DNA of 32,963 bases from an uncultured Lewinella sp. (GTDB lineage: Bacteria > Bacteroidota > Bacteroidia > Chitinophagales > Saprospiraceae). Shown here one piece after another: positions 23,915 through 32,761 of this stretch (its first letter is position 1; every line of letters begins with the position of its first letter). The DNA is taken from contig CAJXPD010000105.1 in NCBI GenBank assembly GCA_913057785.1, positions 1 to 32,963 on the forward strand, written 5' to 3'. Both the position numbers and the translations under genes were made by a program. Below the pieces are notes generated by a model, which saw nothing but the letters and a program-made list of their open reading frames with translations, was not told the DNA's origin and searched no databases.

Positions 23915-25054
23915 ATGAAGAAATCACGGCTGTTTTTCCTCCTTTGTCTAGTAAGTATAAGCCTATTTGGGCAGAATAGAGGTAGAAATCATACAGATGG
24001 TCAAAAAATTCCGATGAAAGCTAGCTCCTGGGAATTTGAAGCGGGGCAGGTCGACTTTATCCAATACAAAGGAGTGGAGGCGATGCGGATTAATAAGGAT
24101 CAACCTCCCGTTCCGTTGAAAGACTTTACTTTTGACAACGGGACTATTGAGTTCGATATGGAGGTCTTGGATGGCCCCTTCGTGGGCATCAATTTTAGAA
24201 TCAAAGATGCTCAAAATGCCGAGCGCTTCTACCTTCGTCCTTATCGGGCAGGTAACCCCATGGGCGAAGATGCAATTCAGTATGCTCCAGTGGTAAAAGG
24301 GGCTAATCTATGGGATATGCTGTACGACTACCAAGCTCCTGCAGTCATTCATAAACCAGGTTGGAACCATGTAAAATTGGTGGTTTCTGGAAAGCGGATG
24401 CAAGTCTTTATCAATAGCGAAGATCGAGTAAGCTTGGATGTTCCAGAAATGATGGGAGACACGGAACGCGGCGGAATCAGGTTTGATGGGAATATTTTGC
24501 TGGCCAATCTAGAGATATCATCCGATGTTGGAAATCTACCAGCTAGCCCCGCTCCAGATCCAACGGCAAGTGACGTTCGTTACCTGCGGGAATGGCAAGT
24601 GAGTCAACCCGTTGCCTTCCCCTTTGGTAGAGATATCAAGAATGAAGACCTTCCCAACGAAAATACCAAGTGGGAGACCATTCAAGCGGAACGATTTGGC
24701 TTGATCAATTTGACACGAAAATTTGGGGCCCCTGTAAATAATGAGCGAAAACTAGTTTGGGTGAAAGTTAAGATTACGGCTGAGCAAGATATGCGCGTAC
24801 CGATGAATCTAGGGTTTAGTGATGAGGTTTGGGTAATTATCAATGATGGCTTGTTATACGTCGATAAGAATTACTATAACAGCCCAATCATGAAGACTCC
24901 AGATGGTCGATGTTCCTTGGAGAATACCCGCTTCGAGTTGCCACTTCGAAAGGGCGAGAACGAGTTGCTGATTGGGCTGGGTAACTTCTTTTTTGGCTGG
25001 GGGATGATGGCGAGATTGGACGCTATTGATGGCTTGTCTTTCCCCATCCCTTAA
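23915..25054 (+). CDS. Secreted protein with LamG/3-keto-disaccharide-hydrolase-like and C-terminal beta domains
   Basis: 379 residues, ATG at 23915. An N-terminal signal peptide (MKKSRLFFLLCLVSISLFGQ) means export. Residues about 30-200 resemble the concanavalin-like fold found in DUF1080 and LamG proteins: IEFDMEVLDGPFVGINFRIKD, ERFYLRPYRAG, GWNHVKLVVSGKRMQVFINSE and GGIRFDGNILLANLEI. Residues about 215-379 form a second beta-rich domain (VWVKVKITAEQDMRVPMNLGFSDEVWVIIND) of galactose-binding-like type. No catalytic residues are assignable; carbohydrate or surface binding is the likeliest role. The similarity of its first domain to the neighbouring membrane sensor suggests a functional pair. 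Confidence 0.8.
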   Translation: MKKSRLFFLLCLVSISLFGQNRGRNHTDGQKIPMKASSWEFEAGQVDFIQYKGVEAMRINKDQPPVPLKDFTFDNGTIEFDMEVLDGPFVGINFRIKDAQNAERFYLRPYRAGNPMGEDAIQYAPVVKGANLWDMLYDYQAPAVIHKPGWNHVKLVVSGKRMQVFINSEDRVSLDVPEMMGDTERGGIRFDGNILLANLEISSDVGNLPASPAPDPTASDVRYLREWQVSQPVAFPFGRDIKNEDLPNENTKWETIQAERFGLINLTRKFGAPVNNERKLVWVKVKITAEQDMRVPMNLGFSDEVWVIINDGLLYVDKNYYNSPIMKTPDGRCSLENTRFELPLRKGENELLIGLGNFFFGWGMMARLDAIDGLSFPIP

Positions 25055-25091
25055 TGTAGGGTTTCATACATTATAAACCGATAATTAGGTG

Positions 25092-25124
25092 GGCTGCGCA
25101 TAGCTCAGGAGCATATACGCAGCC
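25092..25124. terminator. Bidirectional hairpin terminator between convergent genes
   Basis: GGCTGCG at 25092-25098 pairs with CGCAGCC at 25118-25124. The stem continues with ATA/TAT (one mismatch) and an inner GCTC-AG-GAGC hairpin at 25103-25112. It lies between the stops of the secreted-protein gene (25054) and the metal-efflux adaptor gene (25142), in AT-rich flanks, so it can serve both strands. No perfect T-run follows. Confidence 0.6.
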
Positions 25125-25141
25125 TTCATTATAGCTTCGAT

Positions 25142-26371
25142 CTAGTGGGAATGAGAATGTCCTCCACCTTCTTCACCCTTTTTGCTTTCAGCCATGAGGA
25201 AGTAGGCCCCGGCTATTACGATCTGTGTATCGTCTGTTAAGTCCTCCAATGGATTGACTTCTACGTAACCGAAGTCTTCCGCTCCGGGAATAACTTGGAC
25301 CTTCCGGAAGGCTACATGATCTCCATCCACATGATCTTTAACGAAGATGTACCGAAGTCCCTTATCCACTGTAATTGCTTCTTCGGGCAGAGAAGGAACA
25401 GACTGGTCTTCCAGGATGATTCTTGCTTCTACATACATGCCCGGTAGGACAGTGGGCTTATCGCTTACCATTTCAGCATGTACTTTGATGGCTCTTAATT
25501 CCTCATCTAATGCTTTCCCTATAGCAAAGACTTCTGCTTCCATGACTTCTTTGGGATTGCTTTGCAGACTAAATAACAGCTTCTGGCCTTCAGAAATGTA
25601 GGGGATGTCCTTTTCAAAAACAGTGAGGTCTATGTGTAAATGGTGATTGTCTACAATTTCGAACAATTCCTGTTCTGTAGAAACATAGGAGCCTGTATTG
25701 ATCTTGATTTCTCTGACATAGCCGGTAATTGGGCTAGCCAAGGTGTTATAGGCAGTGAACGTAGCCGTAGCATCTTCGGGGATGGGTAAACCCACTGTTT
25801 CTAGTTTGCTAGCAAGACCCTTAAGCCGGGCAGAAGCAACGGCATGCGAGGATTCGACCTTGTCCAATTGCTTTTGTGCGGCAATCTCCTTCTGAACCAA
25901 ATCCCGCTGTCGAGCCAGTTCCTTTTCAAGAAACATCAACTCGCCTTTCGTTTCGAGATAGGCCTGTTGCCATTCTATGAAGTCTGGGTTTTGGAGGCTG
26001 GCTAGGACGGTACCACGCTTTACAAATTGCCCGGGTTTGACATGGATCTTAGTGATTCGTCCGGGAGCTAGAGCGCTTACATCTGCCTGATTCTGGGGGG
26101 GAAGTTCCATCTGCCCGTTCACCTTGAGCATGGACTTGAGATTTTTTTGTTCAATTTTCCCGAATCGCAATTGAATTTTGCGAAGTTGCGTAGAGTTCAA
26201 TTCTACCAATCCTTCTTCTTCCTCTTCGTCATGATCATGACTATCCGTTTCATGTGCATGCTGATCTTCATGGCTGTGTTCTCCATCCTCATGACTGTGT
26301 CCAGCGTTCGTAGAGGTACAGGCTGTGCCGAGGAGAAGGAATAGATATATGATGATGTGATTTATTTTCAT
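25142..26371 (-). CDS. Efflux RND transporter periplasmic adaptor (CzcB/CusB-type), His-rich lipoprotein
   Basis: 409 residues, ATG at 26371. A probable lipoprotein signal ends LLGTAC (Cys18). A His/Asp/Glu-rich stretch follows (about 24-55, HSHEDGEHSHEDQHAHETD), and the C terminus ends GGGHSHSH, both plausible metal-binding tails. The body is a membrane-fusion protein: LVELNSTQLRKIQLRFG, barrel-sandwich/lipoyl part SALAPGRITKIHVKPGQFVKRGTVLASL, a long alpha-hairpin (WQQAYLETKGELMFLEKELARQRDLVQKEIAAQKQ), then beta-barrel domains. It should link the RND pump to its outer-membrane duct, moving divalent metal (Zn, Co, Cd, Ni) or Cu out of the cell. It is the last gene of the efflux operon, 72 bases after the pump gene. 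Confidence 0.93.
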   Translation of the reverse strand: MKINHIIIYLFLLLGTACTSTNAGHSHEDGEHSHEDQHAHETDSHDHDEEEEEGLVELNSTQLRKIQLRFGKIEQKNLKSMLKVNGQMELPPQNQADVSALAPGRITKIHVKPGQFVKRGTVLASLQNPDFIEWQQAYLETKGELMFLEKELARQRDLVQKEIAAQKQLDKVESSHAVASARLKGLASKLETVGLPIPEDATATFTAYNTLASPITGYVREIKINTGSYVSTEQELFEIVDNHHLHIDLTVFEKDIPYISEGQKLLFSLQSNPKEVMEAEVFAIGKALDEELRAIKVHAEMVSDKPTVLPGMYVEARIILEDQSVPSLPEEAITVDKGLRYIFVKDHVDGDHVAFRKVQVIPGAEDFGYVEVNPLEDLTDDTQIVIAGAYFLMAESKKGEEGGGHSHSH

Positions 26372-26443
26372 GATGTGATTTTTCTATGGTTGATCTTTGT
26401 TTTTGGTGAAGTGCTGATTCGATTCCTTGCATGTAATGATGAC

Positions 26444-29400
26444 TCACTCAATCAGTAGATACTGCAGCTGGTTTTCGATTATATGGTACCGATAGAGAGC
26501 ATCTAAGTGCTGCATTTTGTAGCGGATCAAGGTTTCAATGCCTTGTACATATTCGAAGTAGGCCACTTCCCCTTGTCGGTAGGCCTCCAACAGTAAAGTC
26601 TGTTGTTCCTCAGCCTGTGGGATAAGCCTTTGTTTGATGTAATCCATCCGTTTCAGTTGCTGTTGTCTTTGTTGAGTCAGTTTTGCCATATTGTTTTCCA
26701 GTTGTAGGCGAGTACTTTCTGCTTGGGCACCTTGAATCGCAATGTCAATTTTTGCAGCTTCAACTCTCGTCCTGGTAGCCTGTCGGAACAAAGGAACATT
26801 CATTCCCAATTGAAAACCGTAGAACAGGAAGCCTCCGTTAACCCGTTGCAGGCTGATGGCTGTATTTAGTTGTGGATGGTATTGCGTTTGAAGTACGGTG
26901 ACTTGTCTTTCTGCTACCCGCTGCTGTTGCTGTAGCAGAACAAGTTGAGGATGTGCGTCCAGGCTCTGTTTGGGAACCGAAAGGGCTGGGCTGGGAAGTT
27001 GCTCCGTATTGGGTTCATAGGATCCGCCTTCCAGCCATTGATTTAGTTGTTGGAGCATGAGCTGGTAATCAGCTTCAGTTTGTTGTAGTGCTAAATCTGC
27101 TTCCCAGCTTTTCCCTTGTGCCTTCAGGACAGGAATCTTCCCTGTTTCCCCAGCGGCTTGTAGTTCTTGACTGAGCTTTTCGAAGGCCATGTATAGGTCT
27201 ACCTGCTCTTGGATAAGCTCTTGTTTCTGATGATAGTATAGGACATCATAGTAGGCCAAGGCTACTGCCGCCTTTAGTGCCGTTTCCGATTGTATCAAGG
27301 CGGCACTGGAGGCATCGGCTTGGGCCGCGTACCAAGCCCGCAGGCTCTTTGCTTGTTTTGGCAGATTGAAATTTTGCTGGATGTTAAAGGATTGAATACC
27401 CTGCTCTTCCCCAAAATTAAACTCTTCCCCTCCGAAGAATATGTTTGCTCTCGGGTGAAAGGCGGGTAGTTGACTGAGTTGTTCCCCCTTTTGGATTTGC
27501 AGGCGATTGGCCACTAAACTAGGATATTTCTCTATGGCGATTTGCTGAGCTTCGGGCAAGCTGATGGGGCTATTCTGTGTACTTCCCTGATAACTAAAGA
27601 GTCCTAAGCTGAATAGCAGTAGAGTGGTTTTTGTTGGTAATCGCCAGTCTTTTTCTGCATAATAATACAGGATGGGGAGGATAATCAAGGTAAGGAGCGT
27701 GGCGGTGATCAAGCCTCCAATGACAACGGTAGCCAAAGGTTGCTGTACTTCCGCTCCAGCAGAGGTTGAGATAGCCATCGGTAGGAAGCCCAAAGAAGCT
27801 ACTGCTGCGGTCATCACCACAGGGCGCAAACGAATTCGCGTCCCTTTATGAATGCGTTCCATAACGGTAAGGTTTTCTTCTTGTTTGAGTCGGTTGAAAT
27901 AAGCGATGAGCACGATTCCATTTAGTACGGCTACGCCAAATAGGGCAATGAAGCCTACTCCTGCCGAAATGCTGAATGGCATTCCACGGAGGTACAGCGC
28001 CCAGATTCCTCCAATGGCGGAAAGCGGAATAGCTGTATAAATCAAGAGGGCCTGTTTAATGGAGCCGAAGGTTAGAAACAGTAGAATAAAGATCAGACCC
28101 AGTGCTATGGGGACAGCAACTATCAACCTGGCTCTTGCGCGCTCAAAGTTTTCAAATTGTCCACCATAGGTAATGTAGTAGCCGACCGGAAGATCTAGTT
28201 TTTGGGCTAGGGTCTCCTCGATTTCTTCCACTAGTTGCTCAATGTTTCGCTCCCGAGCGTTTACTCCAATCGTGATGCGTCGTTGGGTATTATCCCTAGA
28301 AATTTGAGTGGGACCTTCCTGAAAGTTGACGTCTGCTACCTCATACAAAGGAATTTGCTCTCCGCTGGATAGCGGCACGTATAGATTCTTGATATTACCA
28401 ATGTTCTGACGGAAATCTTCGTCCAATCTTGCGACGAGATCAAAACGTTTTTCGCCTTCAAAAATCACCCCCGTTTTGCCTCCCGCAAATGCAGTGCGAA
28501 TGATGGTATTAATAGTAGCCACATCTAGCCCATATTTAGCCAACTTCGATCGATCATAAGTGACGATCATTTGTTGTAGACCAGCAGTAGCCTCAACTTG
28601 TAAATCTCCAACACCCGAAATTCTTTCTATCAAGGTTTCTGCTTCCTTGGCTTTCATGGCTAGTAAACCAATATCCTCTCCATATATCTTAATGGCTATA
28701 TCTTGTCGGATACCTGTCATCAGCTCATTGAAGCGCATCTGTATGGGCTGGGTGAATTCGTAAATTACGCCCGGGAACTTATTCAACTCAGTCTCCATCT
28801 TGGCAAAAAGGCCCTCTTTGGTTTTTGCGGAGGTCCATTCTGCTTTGGGTTTAAGGATGACGAAAATATCCCCTGCTTCCAATGGCATGATATCGGTGGG
28901 AATCTCTGCCGTTCCGATTTTCGTCACTACCTTTTCCACTTCGGGGAAGTTGTCCAGTAAAATATTTTGCAGCGGAGCAGAAACTTCTACGCCCTGCTGT
29001 AGGGAGCTACCAGGAGGTAAGATCTGATGAAGGGCGAAATCACCTTCCTCTAAGGTGGGTATGAATTCTCCCCCCATTCGACTGAAAAGCCAGAGACTAC
29101 CCGCTAGTAAGAGTAGTGCGCTGATTAGCATTGTTCTCTTGAAGCGCAGAGAAAAATGTAGCAAGGGTTGATAAATGCGCTGAAGCACTTCCATGATTCG
29201 GTCAGCCATGGTTCGCCTGTTCAACTGTTGCCGCTGCAGAAATAAAGCTGACATCATTGGGACATACGTCAGGGATAATAGGAGGGCACCTAAGATGGCA
29301 AAACTGACGGTCTGTGCCATTGGTTTAAACATCTTGCCTTCTATGCCAGTCAGAAAAAGGATGGGCAGATAGACAATTAGAATAATGATCTCGCCAAAAG

Positions 29401-30745
29401 CTGCTGACTTTCTGATCCGAGTAGCAGCTGTGGCTACTTCCTGATCCATTTCTTGGGCAGACAAGACTTTACTTTTTTGACGCAGAGAAAGATGGTGAAG
29501 GATTGCTTCCACAATAATCACAGCACCATCCACGATTAGCCCAAAATCAATAGCTCCTAGACTCATCAGATTAGCGGAAACCCCAAAGATGCGCATCATG
29601 GAGATGGCAAAGAGCATAGCTAAAGGAATTACAGAAGCTACGATCAAGCCGGCTCGTAGATTTCCTAAAAGCAGCACCAAGACAAAGATCACGATCAAGC
29701 CTCCTTCAATCAGGTTGGTGATGACCGTTTTCGTGGTTCGCTGTACCAGTTTACTTCGATCGAGATAGGGCTCTATGATCACGCCCTCTGGTAAAGAGGC
29801 TTCTATTTGCACCATTCGCTCCTTGATCCTTTTGGTGACCTCGGCTGCGTTGGCTCCCTTTAGCATCATGATCTGTCCGGCGACAACCTCTCCTTTACCG
29901 TTCATGGTTACCGCTCCAAATCTTGGGGCATTACCATACTGGACTTTTGCTACATCCTTGACAAGAATCGGCTGGCCATCACGGGTTTCTACAACGGTCT
30001 GTTCTATGTCTTCCATGTCAGTCAACAGACCTTCACTCCGGATGAAATAGGTGTAATGTTTTTTCTCGATGTAGGAACCTCCGGTATTGGCATTATTTCG
30101 TTCAATGGCTTCGTAGAGTTGGGTCAAGCTCAGGTTCATACTCCTGAGTTTGTCCGGATCTACTGCAATTTCGTATTGCTTCAAATACCCGCCGGAGGAA
30201 TTTACCTCAATCACCCCCTCCAGTCCGACCAGTTGTCGCTTTACCAGCCAATCCTGAATACTTCGAAGATCCATGGCTGAATATTGATCTTCATAGCCCT
30301 CGGCCGTATGGATAACATATTGATATATCTCTCCTAGACCAGTGGTGATGGGGCCCATTTCTGGCTTACCCATGCCCGGGGGCAATTCATCCTGTACCGC
30401 TTGGATGCGTTCGTCAATGAGCTGACGAGCTAGGTAGATATCCATGTCCTCTTTGAAAACTACAGTGATGACGGACAAACCAAACCGGGAAACGGAACGG
30501 ATTTCAATTACGTTGGGGATATTCCCCAGTGCCATTTCCAAGGGGAAAGTAATGTATTGCTCTACCTCTTGGGTAGCTAAGGTGGGTGCATTGGTGATAA
30601 CCTGTACCTGATTATCGGTGATGTCGGGAACGGCATCAATGGGAAGATGTTGGAGGGAATAAATTCCCCATCCGACCATAGCAGATACCAGTAGACCCAC
30701 GATGAGCTTATGCTCAATCGAGAATCGAATGATACGATCTATCAT
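26444..30745 (-). CDS. CzcA/CusA-family RND metal efflux pump fused to a TolC-like outer-membrane domain
   Basis: 1433 residues, ATG at 30745. Residues 1 to about 1030 are a heavy-metal RND pump: N-terminal span, LPIDAVPDITDNQVQVIT, large periplasmic loops, and the proton-relay helix GAIDFGLIVDGAVIIVE with Asp400, Asp406 and Glu413 matching the CzcA relay. Twelve membrane spans are expected. After YYYAEKDWRLP, a short hydrophobic stretch leads into a second part (about 1050-1433) like an outer-membrane efflux protein: ISLPEAQQIAIEKYPSLVANRLQIQKGEQLSQ and long Gln-rich coiled-coil helices. A single chain would therefore have inner- and outer-membrane-spanning parts; this RND-TolC fusion is seen in some Bacteroidota. 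Metal specificity is not readable from the sequence; with the His-rich adaptor it is probably a divalent cation or copper. Confidence 0.93.
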   Translation of the reverse strand: MIDRIIRFSIEHKLIVGLLVSAMVGWGIYSLQHLPIDAVPDITDNQVQVITNAPTLATQEVEQYITFPLEMALGNIPNVIEIRSVSRFGLSVITVVFKEDMDIYLARQLIDERIQAVQDELPPGMGKPEMGPITTGLGEIYQYVIHTAEGYEDQYSAMDLRSIQDWLVKRQLVGLEGVIEVNSSGGYLKQYEIAVDPDKLRSMNLSLTQLYEAIERNNANTGGSYIEKKHYTYFIRSEGLLTDMEDIEQTVVETRDGQPILVKDVAKVQYGNAPRFGAVTMNGKGEVVAGQIMMLKGANAAEVTKRIKERMVQIEASLPEGVIIEPYLDRSKLVQRTTKTVITNLIEGGLIVIFVLVLLLGNLRAGLIVASVIPLAMLFAISMMRIFGVSANLMSLGAIDFGLIVDGAVIIVEAILHHLSLRQKSKVLSAQEMDQEVATAATRIRKSAAFGEIIILIVYLPILFLTGIEGKMFKPMAQTVSFAILGALLLSLTYVPMMSALFLQRQQLNRRTMADRIMEVLQRIYQPLLHFSLRFKRTMLISALLLLAGSLWLFSRMGGEFIPTLEEGDFALHQILPPGSSLQQGVEVSAPLQNILLDNFPEVEKVVTKIGTAEIPTDIMPLEAGDIFVILKPKAEWTSAKTKEGLFAKMETELNKFPGVIYEFTQPIQMRFNELMTGIRQDIAIKIYGEDIGLLAMKAKEAETLIERISGVGDLQVEATAGLQQMIVTYDRSKLAKYGLDVATINTIIRTAFAGGKTGVIFEGEKRFDLVARLDEDFRQNIGNIKNLYVPLSSGEQIPLYEVADVNFQEGPTQISRDNTQRRITIGVNARERNIEQLVEEIEETLAQKLDLPVGYYITYGGQFENFERARARLIVAVPIALGLIFILLFLTFGSIKQALLIYTAIPLSAIGGIWALYLRGMPFSISAGVGFIALFGVAVLNGIVLIAYFNRLKQEENLTVMERIHKGTRIRLRPVVMTAAVASLGFLPMAISTSAGAEVQQPLATVVIGGLITATLLTLIILPILYYYAEKDWRLPTKTTLLLFSLGLFSYQGSTQNSPISLPEAQQIAIEKYPSLVANRLQIQKGEQLSQLPAFHPRANIFFGGEEFNFGEEQGIQSFNIQQNFNLPKQAKSLRAWYAAQADASSAALIQSETALKAAVALAYYDVLYYHQKQELIQEQVDLYMAFEKLSQELQAAGETGKIPVLKAQGKSWEADLALQQTEADYQLMLQQLNQWLEGGSYEPNTEQLPSPALSVPKQSLDAHPQLVLLQQQQRVAERQVTVLQTQYHPQLNTAISLQRVNGGFLFYGFQLGMNVPLFRQATRTRVEAAKIDIAIQGAQAESTRLQLENNMAKLTQQRQQQLKRMDYIKQRLIPQAEEQQTLLLEAYRQGEVAYFEYVQGIETLIRYKMQHLDALYRYHIIENQLQYLLIE

Positions 30746-30872
30746 TAGATGGATTTGAAAGTTTTAAGCGAAAAAGTAATGGGAAAGACGGGACCTGTAG
30801 TTTCGTGCCTATGTTTTACGATTGTCACATATAGACACTTCTGTAGTATCTGGTTTAAATAAAAAGTCCCGA

Positions 30873-31268
30873 TTAAGCATTGGCCGGTGGATGTTTCAAG
30901 GAGCGTTGAAATCCATTTAGGTGGAAAGGATTGAAGTAGGGTTTCTCATCGTGAAAGCGAGGTGAATCGGGCTCAGTAGCTAGATCAATAGGTTCCCCTA
31001 CCCATGCTAAAACGGTACCATGGATTACATGGAAAGGAAGTTCGTGATTATCTTTTTGATTGGAGTGTTCGTGATGATCAGGGTTGATGAAATGATTATA
31101 GACAAATTGCTTCCAGGAGAAAGTTTGACCCAATTGTGCAGCCTCCAGTCGATGTACTTGGACATGCTTTACTAGATCACTAATATGCAAAAACTGGCCA
31201 TAGTCAGTCCCCGGGAGGAGGCTGCCTAAGAAAATGTAAAAAGCCAGTACTATTGCGGTTAACTTCAT
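30873..31268 (-). CDS. Small His-rich exported protein heading the metal-efflux operon
   Basis: 131 residues from ATG 31268; a TTG four codons upstream is in frame. The N terminus (MKLTAIVLAFYIFLGSLLPGTDYG) looks like a signal peptide or single anchor. The rest is rich in histidine: VQVHRLEAAQ, VYNHFINPDHHEHSNQKDNHELPFHVIHG, and further His near the C terminus. Proteins of this type often precede CzcA/CusA operons in Bacteroidota and are presumed to bind or buffer metal in the periplasm; the function is unproven. It lies 127 bases upstream of the RND pump gene on the same strand, behind a palindromic site. Confidence 0.72.
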   Translation of the reverse strand: MKLTAIVLAFYIFLGSLLPGTDYGQFLHISDLVKHVQVHRLEAAQLGQTFSWKQFVYNHFINPDHHEHSNQKDNHELPFHVIHGTVLAWVGEPIDLATEPDSPRFHDEKPYFNPFHLNGFQRSLKHPPANA

Positions 31269-31272
31269 ACCC

Positions 31273-31289
31273 ACATACAATTTGTATGT
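31273..31289. promoter_or_regulatory. Palindromic operator candidate before the metal-efflux operon
   Basis: ACATACAA-T-TTGTATGT is a perfect 8-bp-arm inverted repeat around one central base, 4 bases before the ATG of the His-rich protein gene on the minus strand. The inner TACA-ATT-TGTA halves resemble the TACA/TGTA core bound by BlaI/MecI/CopY repressors, though spacing differs from CopY (2 bases). No such regulator gene is in the window. Confidence 0.45.
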
Positions 31290-31452
31290 CTTCTATAAAG
31301 GTATGTTAATTCCCGGAATAATCGATGTTTCTAAGGCGGGTAGTTTTCCTTTTTTCTTTTCATTTGAATGACTTCAACCCAACCCATATGCGGTATAGAA
31401 GCGTCTCTCTTTGTGGCGATATTGACTAATTTATAATTGACACAAACCCATC

Positions 31453-31794
31453 ATGCGATCTCTTTTGCTCTTCAGTCTAATGGGCTTACTTTTCATAAGC
31501 ATCAGCTGTTCAAAAAAGGATGCAAGTGACCTAAGCTTAATTTGGGTAGAATCGGATCTTTTCTTGTGTTGTAATGTTTGGGGAGAGGCCGAATCCACGG
31601 AGGAAATCCCCGGTAAAGTCAAGTCCTTCTTTAGGGGGGAGGGGATGATTGTGCAAAAAGTGGAAGTCATCGAAACAGGTTTCACCGTCATTTGTGGAAC
31701 TTGCTGCAAATGCCCTGCCGATCATAATATCCGAGTGCAGATTCCATTCCTGTTTAAAGCACAAGCGGCCAATTTTGGGTTTGAAGAGCTTTAA
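31453..31794 (+). CDS. Cysteine-rich lipoprotein, unknown function
   Basis: 113 residues, ATG at 31453. A signal peptide with lipobox SISC (Cys19) marks a lipoprotein. The mature part has a CC pair (39-40) and a CxxCCxC cluster (Cys81, 84, 85, 87: VICGTCCKCPADHN), suggesting disulphides or a metal site. I do not recognise the family. It diverges from the metal-efflux operon by about 180 bases, so a link to metal handling is tempting but unproven. Its stop overlaps the convergent DUF4846 gene stop by 4 bases (31791-31794). Confidence 0.65.
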   Translation: MRSLLLFSLMGLLFISISCSKKDASDLSLIWVESDLFLCCNVWGEAESTEEIPGKVKSFFRGEGMIVQKVEVIETGFTVICGTCCKCPADHNIRVQIPFLFKAQAANFGFEEL

Positions 31795-32669
31795 AACCGC
31801 TTGAGGTCGTCGATGTCAAAATTCCATTCTGGCGTTTCAAAGAGATGACCAGGAGGAATCTCAAACCAAGGATTTCCCGGCTCCGCCCTCGGGTTTTGCA
31901 GGATTTGGATGTCTTGAGCTGGCATATAGCTTTGGGCTAAGAGGAACCGCTTTTCTCCCGAATCACTCACTGCCATATCTACCACGATGACGGCATGACC
32001 TGGACTCCCTCCTTGGATAAAAACATCTCCCACCTGTATGTCTTGGATGGAGACTGACTGTAATTCTTTGGCGAGGGATAAGGTGCCGGCATAGGCGAAA
32101 ACCATGTTCATATAGGAACGAAATTGGACGTAAGAACTGGAAGGTGCCTTTGATTTTACCCAACTGACCGTATTCCCACTAACCCTGATGCGATAACCTT
32201 GTCGCCATTTGGCGAAGGTCATATCGAAGCCATTGGTTAGATCAAAACGTATCTCGTCCAATCGCTTTTCATGGTACAAATATTCCCCTCTTAGCCGCAT
32301 CACTGCATCTGCACATTGCTGAAGGTCTCTTTTCCCAATATCCATATCTATTACGGCTAAATATACTTGTCTTGGCGGTTTCTCCACGCCGTTATAGTAT
32401 TGGACTATACTTCCGTCGGATTTGAGTGGTAGTTGCTGTAAGTAAGTTTGAAAAGTAGTAGGACCATACTGTACTCTTTTGAAACCTGGAGGAGGAACAA
32501 AACGGTCTTTTACCACTTGGCCACTAGTATCTATTGGACTCCATTCTGGGGTTTGAGATTGTGGAATAGGTATGGATTCGGTGGCTGCCATTTCCTGAGA
32601 ATTAGAGTGGCAGGAATACAGAGAGAACAGGAGCAGTAAGAGCAGGTGGAAAGACATCTGTTTTGGCAT
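31791..32669 (-). CDS. DUF4846 domain-containing lipoprotein
   Basis: 292 residues, ATG at 32669; ATG 32657 is an alternative. The N-terminal lipoprotein signal ends LYSC (Cys20). A Ser/Pro linker follows, and then the DUF4846 domain across the remainder: VPPPGFKRVQYGPTTFQTYLQQLPLK, YLAVIDMDIGKRDLQQCADAVMRLRGEYLYHEKRLDEIRF, and GDVFIQGGSPGHAVIVVDMAVSDSGEKRFLLAQSYMPAQDIQILQNP. The GSPGHAVIVVD segment and the overall layout are the core of this family, whose role is unknown. It is probably anchored at the cell envelope. The gene is convergent with the cysteine-rich lipoprotein gene. Confidence 0.88.
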   Translation of the reverse strand: MPKQMSFHLLLLLLFSLYSCHSNSQEMAATESIPIPQSQTPEWSPIDTSGQVVKDRFVPPPGFKRVQYGPTTFQTYLQQLPLKSDGSIVQYYNGVEKPPRQVYLAVIDMDIGKRDLQQCADAVMRLRGEYLYHEKRLDEIRFDLTNGFDMTFAKWRQGYRIRVSGNTVSWVKSKAPSSSYVQFRSYMNMVFAYAGTLSLAKELQSVSIQDIQVGDVFIQGGSPGHAVIVVDMAVSDSGEKRFLLAQSYMPAQDIQILQNPRAEPGNPWFEIPPGHLFETPEWNFDIDDLKRF

Positions 32670-32761
32670 GGGGCTTAATGTTTAGGTTATAAGTTTATAA
32701 CTCCGCTTGTAGGGAACTTATTTTACTTGCTTTTCATTACAGGAATACATAGCTTGCGATT

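Noticed and set aside
30823..30837. TGTC-N7-GACA inverted repeat between the His-rich protein and RND genes
   Set aside because: Four-base arms are easily found by chance and no promoter element lies nearby.
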